20,366 bases of DNA from Desulfobacteraceae bacterium (GTDB lineage: Bacteria; Desulfobacterota; Desulfobacteria; Desulfobacterales; Desulfobacteraceae): NCBI GenBank assembly GCA_003354055.1, contig PIVQ01000056.1, positions 1 to 20,366 on the forward strand, written 5' to 3'. The position numbers and the translations under genes were made by a program. This document shows, in pieces, positions 14,917-20,366 of the stretch; within the stretch, counting starts at the first letter, position 1, and each line of letters opens with the position of its first letter. The notes under the pieces are model-generated. The model saw nothing but the letters and a program-made list of their open reading frames with translations. It made no database searches and was not told the origin of the DNA.

Positions 14917-15873
14917 GTGGCCATCAATAAGAATGGACAAAAAGAACGCGCACCGATGAGAAAATATTTCTATAGACGAAAATATATTGTTTTAATTATT
15001 CTTTTAACCTTTCTGCCTTTTTTTAGGGATCTGTTATTTAGTTTTTTGTTTCATCGCGATATCGATTTCACAAATAGCCATGATCTAATTCATACAGGAA
15101 GTGAGATGGCTTTAATGTTGCTTTTTGGTATCGGATTCAGTGCTCTTGATTATCGTTTTAAAAGCGAAAATCAATTGAGAAAATATCTTGATTCAATTGT
15201 TTATGAACGAACAAACGAAATAAAGCTAAACCGAGAAATTTCTGTAGAGGCTTTTGCCTTATTAGCTGAATATAGAGAACAGGATACTGGCAATCATCTC
15301 AAAAGAGTTCAGAACTATGTGAAGGCTATAGCCACTGGCTTGCTATCTGATTCAAACTACAGGTCGTATCTTGTAAAGAAAAAAAATTATATTGATAATT
15401 TGATGCTGGCATCTATCCTTCATGATATCGGAAAAGTGGTAATTCCTAATGAAATATTATTAAAGCCAGGAAAGCTTACAGACACTGAATTTGAAGAAAT
15501 GAAAAAGCACTCTTCCTTTGGAGGAGAAATTTTAGCCAGGGCTAATTTAACATACAAAAAGAAAACAGGTAAGGACAGTTATCTCGCACTTGCAAGAGAC
15601 ATTGCAATGTATCACCATGAGAAATGGGATGGCACAGGGTACCCGGAAGGACTTAAAAAAGAAGAAATTCCACTTTCTGCAAGAATAGTTGCCCTTTGTG
15701 ATGTCTATGATGCTGTTACAACAGATAGGGTGTATAAAAAAGCTTGGACACACGAAAAAGCTAAAAATATGATTATTAACGGGCGCGGTTCACACTTTGA
15801 TCCTGTTATTACGGATACATTTATTTCTCTTGAACAAGAATTTGAAAATATCGGGAAAAAATTCCGTGACTGA
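14917..15873 (+). CDS. Membrane HD-GYP c-di-GMP phosphodiesterase (AT-rich)
   Basis: The protein has 318 residues from GTG 14917; ATG 14956 is an alternative start, and neither has a strong ribosome site. Two membrane helices (about 23-45 and 63-79) with almost no periplasmic domain precede a coiled linker (about 83-108) and an HD-GYP domain (about 110-305). Motifs: H127, H169-D170-IGK, H198, H233-H234 and GYP at 241-243 within HHEKWDGTGYP. It should hydrolyse c-di-GMP. Its sensing is probably membrane-embedded or intracellular. Codon use is clearly richer in A and T (AAA, TTA, ATT) than in the neighbouring kinase and copA genes, which suggests separate acquisition. Confidence 0.9.
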   Translation: MAINKNGQKERAPMRKYFYRRKYIVLIILLTFLPFFRDLLFSFLFHRDIDFTNSHDLIHTGSEMALMLLFGIGFSALDYRFKSENQLRKYLDSIVYERTNEIKLNREISVEAFALLAEYREQDTGNHLKRVQNYVKAIATGLLSDSNYRSYLVKKKNYIDNLMLASILHDIGKVVIPNEILLKPGKLTDTEFEEMKKHSSFGGEILARANLTYKKKTGKDSYLALARDIAMYHHEKWDGTGYPEGLKKEEIPLSARIVALCDVYDAVTTDRVYKKAWTHEKAKNMIINGRGSHFDPVITDTFISLEQEFENIGKKFRD

Positions 15874-15911
15874 AATTGGCCATTTTGCTCAAGAGTACAA
15901 ATGGCTCAATT
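15874..15911. terminator. Imperfect hairpin between convergent genes
   Basis: AATTGGCCATTTTG (15874-15887) pairs with CAAATGGCTCAATT (15898-15911) with two single-base bulges. It lies between the stops of the HD-GYP and PP2C genes. No clean T-tract follows on either strand. Confidence 0.45.
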
Positions 15912-15938
15912 AGCGCTCATGAGACTTTTTTACTATCA

Positions 15939-16712
15939 TTATAAAATATGTAAAAGAATTAGGGTAATATCATCATTACCCCGGGTTTCAATGGCCTTCT
16001 TAACCAAGGTCGAGGTTTTTGCCTCCATGGCAGTGTCGGAACTTAGAATTCGTTCAATATTTTTAGAATCAAGGACCTTGTGAAGCCCGTCCGTGGATAA
16101 TAAGAGCAGGTCATCTTTCCGAAGAGAAACCGAGCCTGTTTCCGGTTCACACTCGCCATGGCCGACGCACTGATCAAGGATATGCCGAGAATAATGTGTG
16201 GCAACCTGTTCTTGGGTTATCTCGCCTTCATCAAGTAAAAACCTGGCAAATGTCTGGTCCTGTGTGATCTGTTCAAGCCTCTTCTTTCTGAGGAGATAAA
16301 GCCTGCTGTCTCCGACATGAGCCCAGTATGCAATTTTCCCTTTCACCACAACAGCGGTCAGTGTTGTCCCCATATCCTCAAACGACGGATTTTGTTCGGA
16401 TGCCTTTAGAATCTGCCTGTCGGCTTCTTTTAACAGGTTCTTCAGGACGTCCAATTCACTGCCATGCCGGATTTTTTGAATTTTCTCAAAACTTGCAATC
16501 GTCATCTCCGCTGCAACATCACCGGCAGGTTCTCCCCCTATGCCGTCAGCGACGGCAGCGACAACCGCATCACCCGGGATTGTTTTTATCAAAGACCTGT
16601 CCTGATTCTCCGACCTTGTCACACCTTTTTGTGATATTGAAACAGCCTTTGTATCTTCTGTCTGCACCAAAAATGGGTGATGATTGAATTTTTCTTCAGG
16701 ATTTGCTCTCAT
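15939..16712 (-). CDS. PP2C-family Ser/Thr protein phosphatase
   Basis: This 257-residue cytoplasmic protein should remove phosphate from Ser/Thr residues with two Mn/Mg ions. PP2C motifs are in order: ENQDR (35-39), VADGIGGEPAGD (54-65, metal D56), MGTTLTAVVV (114-123), HVGDSRLYL (132-140), STDGL (206-210, metal D208) and GNDDITLILL (245-254, metal D248). No membrane helix is present, and the length is normal for a stand-alone bacterial phosphatase. Its start is 18 bp after the stop of the kinase gene, so the two form a kinase/phosphatase pair of the PknB/PrpC-Stp kind. The substrate is probably the kinase itself and shared targets. Confidence 0.93.
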   Translation of the reverse strand: MRANPEEKFNHHPFLVQTEDTKAVSISQKGVTRSENQDRSLIKTIPGDAVVAAVADGIGGEPAGDVAAEMTIASFEKIQKIRHGSELDVLKNLLKEADRQILKASEQNPSFEDMGTTLTAVVVKGKIAYWAHVGDSRLYLLRKKRLEQITQDQTFARFLLDEGEITQEQVATHYSRHILDQCVGHGECEPETGSVSLRKDDLLLLSTDGLHKVLDSKNIERILSSDTAMEAKTSTLVKKAIETRGNDDITLILLHIL

Positions 16713-16730
16713 TGTGCATAGATTCCAAGG

Positions 16731-18545
16731 CTACTTTATAGGAATCTTGGTTCTGAATCCCACATCGGAGAAACCTTCCCATTGTTGACGTAAGACAGGT
16801 TTGGAGCCGGCTTTCACCAGTTTTGAATCAATCACTCCTGCAAACAGGTTAATGTCGGCAACGGACTCGGATTCACCTGTCTTGTCGATTCGGACCCACT
16901 CCTTGATAGTTACCCCCATCCCGTCCAGAATTCCAATCTCTTCAGGCTCATGTTCCTTTTCCTGAGTTCCATGCATCATAATATTATCCGGTTCAGGTTT
17001 TTCCTCTTTTTTTTCAGGCATTTTTTTCAGATATTTATCCATATGGTAGGAATAGGAAAATTGCCATTCCGATTCGGTTAACAATGCCCTGCCGTGGTAT
17101 TTTGCATACTCCATGGCACCATGATAACTCACCCGGGTAACAGGGGCGCTGCCCTTTGTCTGATCTTTTAAGTGAAACCGCTCATGCTGATAGATTATCT
17201 GGTCCTCCTCCTGTGTGCCGGGTCCAAGATAAATGAGAATAATTCCATTATGTTTTACAATTGCGTTTTCCACCACAATATTAGCTTTGACAGCATTAAG
17301 AAAATCTACAAAAAGAAAATTGCTGATCTTATTTTCATCAATATAAAGAAGCGGTGTTTTTTCAATATCTCCGGTGAGTATCATTCTTGAGCCATCGCCG
17401 GCAATCATGATTTTTTTGAGATCTTTTAAATCCGGAGGCAATTCAACTCCTGAGTCATGGGGGGATATTTTTCCCTTTGTTACCTTTAATCCGGTTGGAC
17501 TCTCAGGGTTACCTGTCAGATGCCATGTGGCCATAATGCCAAGGGATAAAAGAGTTAAAACGATCCCGGCCCAGACCCATCTGCTGTGCGTCTGTACAAA
17601 TTCAACCGCTTTTGACTGTATAGAACTATCATCTTCGGATAAAGTTTTATCCAGGGCCAACGCCTTTGTAAGATCGGTGCGTAATTCCGCAACAGATTGA
17701 AAACGGGCATTTTTATCCTCTGCCGTTGCCTTTTGAATAACGGCATCCATTTTTGTTAAAAACGGGATATCAATATTCTTATATTTCTGAATACTGACTT
17801 TTTTCATGGGAAGGGTTCTCTGATCCAGTTTTCCATCAATCCCCTCGTAAAGCAGCTTTCCCAATGCGTATATATCAGCGGTCTGGTCCGCTTTTCTGAA
17901 ATCAGTAAACTGCTCCGGGGCCATGTAGGTCAGAGTTCCCTTCATCTCCATGGAATTTGAAACCGCCTTCATCCGGTAGGATCGGGCCAGGCCGAAATCC
18001 GCAATTTTTGGAATTTCACCATCCATAAAAATATTTTCCGGTTTCAGATCCCTGTGGAAAATATTGTGATTGTGCATGGCTTCGACCCCATCAAGTATCG
18101 GGAGAAAATAGGACTCAACCCAGTCTGCATAGAGTTCGGGGTCATCGTCCAATCCATCTTCAGACATGGTAAACCTAAGCGAATCCCCTGGAATATACTC
18201 CATCACAATATATTCAATGGCATTTGATTGAAGCCCTATCTCATCATTTTCATCCGCATGGACCCCATAGTCAAAAATATTTAAAATATTGGTGTGACGG
18301 ACCTGTGCCATGGTCTGGACTTCACGGTGGAAGCGTTTGAATGCAATATCCGTCTCTTCAGGATCATCTTCCAGCTCTTTGAGCATCTCCTCAGATATGA
18401 TCTTTAAAGCCACATCCCGTTTCAAATTAATCTGGTGTGCCCGATACACTTCTCCCATGGCCCCTTTCCCGATCATTTCAATAATAATCCATTTATTATC
18501 AATGACGATTCCGGGCCTAAGTAGTGTACCATTGCTTTGGGTCAT
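16731..18545 (-). CDS. Transmembrane Ser/Thr protein kinase with degenerate FGE-sulfatase-like C-terminus
   Basis: The protein has 604 residues. The kinase domain (about 19-295) has GKGAMG (26-31), catalytic K48, E75, HRDLKPEN (164-171), DFG (183-185) and APE (209-211), so it should be active. A linker leads to one membrane helix (about 323-341). The outer part has an unrecognised region (about 345-460) and then PVTRVSYHGAMEYAKYHGRA-like sequence with LTESEWQF (468-496), ending GFRTKI (596-601). This matches the frame of formylglycine-generating/SUMF1-like domains (PVt.VsW..A..yc.w.g.RLPTEaEWE ... GFR), but the Cys residues needed by active enzymes are absent. It is probably a ligand-sensing fold. 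It heads the kinase-phosphatase operon. TM plus outside sensor is typical of PknB-type kinases. Confidence 0.9.
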   Translation of the reverse strand: MTQSNGTLLRPGIVIDNKWIIIEMIGKGAMGEVYRAHQINLKRDVALKIISEEMLKELEDDPEETDIAFKRFHREVQTMAQVRHTNILNIFDYGVHADENDEIGLQSNAIEYIVMEYIPGDSLRFTMSEDGLDDDPELYADWVESYFLPILDGVEAMHNHNIFHRDLKPENIFMDGEIPKIADFGLARSYRMKAVSNSMEMKGTLTYMAPEQFTDFRKADQTADIYALGKLLYEGIDGKLDQRTLPMKKVSIQKYKNIDIPFLTKMDAVIQKATAEDKNARFQSVAELRTDLTKALALDKTLSEDDSSIQSKAVEFVQTHSRWVWAGIVLTLLSLGIMATWHLTGNPESPTGLKVTKGKISPHDSGVELPPDLKDLKKIMIAGDGSRMILTGDIEKTPLLYIDENKISNFLFVDFLNAVKANIVVENAIVKHNGIILIYLGPGTQEEDQIIYQHERFHLKDQTKGSAPVTRVSYHGAMEYAKYHGRALLTESEWQFSYSYHMDKYLKKMPEKKEEKPEPDNIMMHGTQEKEHEPEEIGILDGMGVTIKEWVRIDKTGESESVADINLFAGVIDSKLVKAGSKPVLRQQWEGFSDVGFRTKIPIK

Positions 18546-18677
18546 GATTGTTTTCTCATAAATATTGAATTTAATAGATTCAGGGTGATCGTTCTAAGAG
18601 AATAATCTGGAATCACAACAGAATCAATCTTTTTCTCATTACATCGATCAGCTAAAAACGGAGTGTAACGATTTTTC

Positions 18678-18727
18678 CCACCTGGTTTATTTTGATCCAC
18701 CTGACTGACTAAAATTTAGCCAGACAG
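18678..18727. promoter_or_regulatory. Half-site repeats and palindrome upstream of the Spy-like gene
   Basis: CCACCTG occurs at 18678-18684 and 18697-18703 (19 bp apart). The second copy is inside ATTTTGATCCACCTGA (18689-18704), which is repeated exactly at 19400-19415. CTGACTGACTAAA (18701-18713) is an inverted copy of TTTAGCCAGACAG (18715-18727) at 11 of 13 positions. The block lies 75-120 bp upstream of the -24-like element. Confidence 0.5.
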
Positions 18728-18799
18728 GTAAATTCACAGACTTCCTCAGAAACCGCATAAAGCAACATATTCTTTATAATATCAGATAGTTAAACATCG

Positions 18800-18815
18800 T
18801 GGCATACTTGTTGAT
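18800..18815 (+). promoter_or_regulatory. Sigma54-like element with variant -12, upstream of the Spy-like gene
   Basis: TGGCATACTTGTTGAT has TGG at -24 and correct spacing, but GA at -12. CTTGTTGATATA is identical in the element upstream of the Asn/Met-rich gene, and both lie about 60-75 bp before the ATG. Confidence 0.45.
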
Positions 18816-18874
18816 ATATAGATTACCAGAATTTGAGCAGAACATTTTTCAAACTAAACCATAAGGAGTCTACA

Positions 18875-19348
18875 ATGACAAAACTTACTACAAAAAAAAC
18901 ACTGATCGTCGCATCCATCGTTCTTATCGCAGGCATCCTTGCCTCACAGGCGTTTGCTCACATGGGGGGCGGATACGGCATGATGAACGGCAACCACATG
19001 GGCAACGGTTACATGATGAGCAATGGAATGATGGGAAACGGAATGATGATGAACGGTCTTTCCGCCGAAGACCAGGAAAAAATGCAGGAGCAGATGAACA
19101 CCTTCTTCTCTGCCACAAGAGAAGTCCGGGAACAAAGAGACCAGAAACAGCTTGAACTGAACCAGGAATATGCAAAAACTGAAAAAGACCAGGCAAAAAT
19201 CGATACCCTTCAAAAAGAGCTGTTCGACCTTTCTGCCCAGTTTGAAAAAGAAAGATTCACTCACATGACATCCATGCAGAAATTGTTCGCAGGTAAAACT
19301 ACCGGAAATTTCAGGGGCATGGGCGGCGGATATAACAACTGCTTCTAA
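18875..19348 (+). CDS. Periplasmic Spy/ZraP-like metal-resistance protein
   Basis: The protein has 157 residues from ATG 18875; TAAGGAG (18862-18868) is 6 nt upstream, which rules out the longer in-frame start at 18833. Signal peptide 1-28 (ends QAFA). The mature N-terminus (29-61) is a Met/Gly/Asn/His-rich stretch of likely metal-binding character. An alpha-helical charged region (about 63-137, SAEDQEKMQEQMN ... LQKELFDLSAQFEKER) matches the heavy-metal-resistance/LTXXQ family to which ZraP and Spy/CpxP belong. These are periplasmic chaperones or metal buffers. In enterobacteria zraP is activated by the sigma54-dependent regulator ZraR, which fits the -24-like promoter here. C156 is the only Cys, near the end. 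Confidence 0.85.
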   Translation: MTKLTTKKTLIVASIVLIAGILASQAFAHMGGGYGMMNGNHMGNGYMMSNGMMGNGMMMNGLSAEDQEKMQEQMNTFFSATREVREQRDQKQLELNQEYAKTEKDQAKIDTLQKELFDLSAQFEKERFTHMTSMQKLFAGKTTGNFRGMGGGYNNCF

Positions 19349-19358
19349 TTACCCTCCT

Positions 19359-19389
19359 GTTTCCAGGGCAGAATCACTGCCCTGGAAAC
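19359..19389. terminator. Perfect 13-bp stem-loop after the Spy-like gene
   Basis: GTTTCCAGGGCAG (19359-19371) pairs perfectly with CTGCCCTGGAAAC (19377-19389) around AATCA, 10 bp after the stop. The following T-tract is poor, but the stem is very stable. Confidence 0.7.
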
Positions 19390-19399
19390 AAATTGCATA

Positions 19400-19420
19400 A
19401 TTTTGATCCACCTGATCAAA
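19400..19420. promoter_or_regulatory. Copy of ATTTTGATCCACCTGA with a dyad, upstream of the second SHOCT gene
   Basis: The 16-mer at 19400-19415 equals 18689-18704. It also forms TTTGATC-CACCT-GATCAAA (19402-19420), a perfect 7-bp dyad. It lies about 140 bp upstream of a good sigma54 promoter. Confidence 0.55.
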
Positions 19421-19548
19421 CCAATTGTAGAATATTATACAAAAAACACCCTTTTCTTGCGATATGAATACACCTGACACGGCATCTTTTTAACAGATTC
19501 TCTTTATTTACAACCTCTTAACCGAGCTTTATGCACTATCACTTATCC

Positions 19549-19564
19549 TGGTATCGTTCTTGCT
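19549..19564 (+). promoter_or_regulatory. Sigma54 promoter of the second SHOCT gene
   Basis: TGGTATCGTTCTTGCT keeps GG (19550-19551) and GC (19562-19563) 10 bp apart with a full TTGCT -12. The predicted start is near 19575, 30 nt before the ATG, the same leader length as at the copper operon. Confidence 0.65.
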
Positions 19565-19604
19565 CTACCCAAATACCAGATAGCTAAAATTTTCAGGAGG
19601 AACC

Positions 19605-19940
19605 ATGCGGACAAAAAACATCATACTCATTTCAGTTCTGGCTCTGGCCGGATTTGGCGGTGCCTATTTAATCAGCAGCCACACAGGCTTCCCGGGATCT
19701 TTTTTTCATAACAATTGGTATTCGCATGGATACTATGGCGGACACATGATGGGAGGAGGAATCATGCATTTTATCTTCTGGCTGGTCTTGTTCTTTTTTC
19801 TTATTTCAGCCTTTGGCGGCAGAAAATCCACTGTTGCCGCCACCACAGATTCAGCTGTTGAGGTATTGAAAAAAAAATATGTCAACGGCGATATTGGTAA
19901 GGCTGAATTCACCGATAAAATGAACCATTTAAATGAATAA
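19605..19940 (+). CDS. Small SHOCT-domain membrane protein
   Basis: The protein has 111 residues; AGGAGG (19595-19600) is 4 nt before the ATG. An N-terminal hydrophobic segment (about 4-24) is followed by a His/Gly/Tyr/Met-rich stretch (about 34-54), a membrane helix (about 54-70) and a C-terminal SHOCT motif (about 83-110, VLKKKYVNGDI then AEFTDKMN). It has the same plan as the SHOCT protein between the YHS and copA genes, so the two are probably paralogues used with different partners. The stop TAA (19938-19940) is also the first three bases of repeat copy 2, so the insertion may have set the present C-terminus. Confidence 0.83.
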   Translation: MRTKNIILISVLALAGFGGAYLISSHTGFPGSFFHNNWYSHGYYGGHMMGGGIMHFIFWLVLFFFLISAFGGRKSTVAATTDSAVEVLKKKYVNGDIGKAEFTDKMNHLNE

Positions 19941-20042
19941 GGATCGGCTCCCAAATTACTTGATCTTTTGTTTTCAAAATACCCAGTCTTTTAAGGGGTT
20001 TTGGAAACAATTTAGATCAAGTAATTTTGTAACGATTCCTAA
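19938..20042. repeat. 105-bp palindromic repeat, copy 2 (MITE/REP-like)
   Basis: It differs from 7026-7130 at three positions only. The outer arms AAATTACTTGATCT and AGATCAAGTAATTT pair perfectly over 14 bp in this copy; the inner arm has one change that gives a G-U pair. It begins at the stop codon of the SHOCT gene and ends 37 bp before the next ATG. It is in the same orientation as copy 1. Confidence 0.85.
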
Positions 20043-20079
20043 CTTTTTTATCCAATCTTTTATTCAGGGAGAAACGCCG

Positions 20080-20366
20080 ATGAAAACACAAAATCTTTTT
20101 AAAGGCTGTACACGGACCGCATCCCTTCTGGCATTTGCAGGGCTGCTGTTTTTCACCCCTTTAACGGCTATGGCATGCGGCTACGGGAATTCGGGCGGGA
20201 GTGATTTTGTTCCCCAAAGACAGTCCGGCTACGCATCCAACCAGACGGCAACCGCCATCGGAACGGAACAGGCCAGACAGATTGTCGAAGACCATGTCGG
20301 CAAACTAAACCCTGATCTTGCCGTGGGAAGCGTCAATGATGCCGGCGGTTTTTTCGAAGTTGAAGT
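20080..20366 (+). CDS. Secreted PepSY-like protein, 3' end outside window
   Basis: 95 codons are visible with no stop before the window ends. AGGGAG (20066-20071) lies 8 nt before ATG 20080. A signal peptide (1 to about 32) ends LTAMA before Cys33; cleavage after AMA by signal peptidase I is likely, and the lipobox is poor. A Gly/Ser/Gln linker follows, then IGTEQARQIVEDHV and NPDLAVGSVNDAGGFFEVEV, which has the helix-then-strand start of PepSY-type domains (TEQA..IA..HV.....). It may share the transcript of the SHOCT gene, with the 105-bp palindrome between them. Assignment to PepSY is tentative because the domain is cut. Confidence 0.7.
   Translation, partial: MKTQNLFKGCTRTASLLAFAGLLFFTPLTAMACGYGNSGGSDFVPQRQSGYASNQTATAIGTEQARQIVEDHVGKLNPDLAVGSVNDAGGFFEVE

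Larger units (their letters stand above)
18546..18874. other. 329-bp divergent intergenic region
   Basis: No gene is seen. It holds the leaders of the kinase (-) and the Spy-like gene (+), two TTTTnnCCACCTG-like half-sites, a 33-bp interrupted palindrome around CTAAAATTTAG (18709-18719) and a -24-like element (18800-18815). No promoter for the kinase operon was recognised. Confidence 0.6.

Noticed and set aside
18924..19264. Minus-strand ORFs opposite the Spy-like gene
   Set aside because: They are the reverse of a Met/Gly-rich coding stretch, without ribosome sites.

Overview
The window looks like chromosomal DNA of a sulfate-reducing deltaproteobacterium (Desulfobacterota, Desulfobacterales-like). 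This is inferred from the gene set: a membrane polyferredoxin, many c-di-GMP and other signalling enzymes, -24/-12 (sigma54) promoters and a UGA-rich selenoprotein gene. No rRNA, tRNA, CRISPR array or transposase gene was seen. Both ends cut through genes.

Layout. (1) 2-2087, + strand: a 5'-truncated membrane polyferredoxin and a membrane-anchored protein with a CYCNC cysteine cluster. (2) 2107-5149, - strand: a GGDEF diguanylate cyclase and a methyl-accepting chemotaxis protein. (3) 5346-7002, + strand: a secreted/membrane protein with a C-terminal zinc ribbon, then a gene that reads as one frame only if three in-frame UGA codons are selenocysteine. Its first half resembles the cysteine-rich CopZ-type iron-sulfur/zinc module and its second half is thioredoxin-like with a U-x-x-U active site. 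(4) 10278-7182, - strand: a copper operon of YHS protein, SHOCT membrane protein and CopA-type Cu(I) ATPase, behind a near-perfect sigma54 promoter with an upstream dyad. (5) 10557-11174, +: a METTL7-like methyltransferase. (6) 14086-11230, -: an HD-GYP protein and a class III nucleotide cyclase, translationally coupled. (7) 14597-14229, -: a small Asn/Gly/Met/His-rich secreted protein. (8) 14917-15873, +: an AT-rich HD-GYP gene. (9) 18545-15939, -: a membrane Ser/Thr kinase with a degenerate FGE-sulfatase-like domain, then a PP2C phosphatase. (10) 18875-20366, +: a Spy/ZraP-like metal-resistance protein, a second SHOCT membrane protein and a truncated PepSY-like secreted protein.

How the parts fit. 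The envelope metal genes (YHS-SHOCT-CopA, the Met-rich proteins, the second SHOCT gene) share a promoter plan: a -24/-12-type element, and about 65-150 bp upstream of it a half-site related to TTATCCACC, sometimes as a GGTGGATAA-N3-TTATCCACC dyad. This suggests one sigma54-dependent activator (of ZraR type, by analogy) controlling a copper/metal envelope response. The signalling genes (one GGDEF, two HD-GYP, one cyclase, one MCP, kinase plus phosphatase) are interleaved with it.

The most unusual items are the three-UGA selenoprotein candidate with SECIS-like hairpins at suitable distances, the shared sigma54/dyad promoters, and a 105-bp palindromic element present twice (7026-7130 and 19938-20042) with only three differences.
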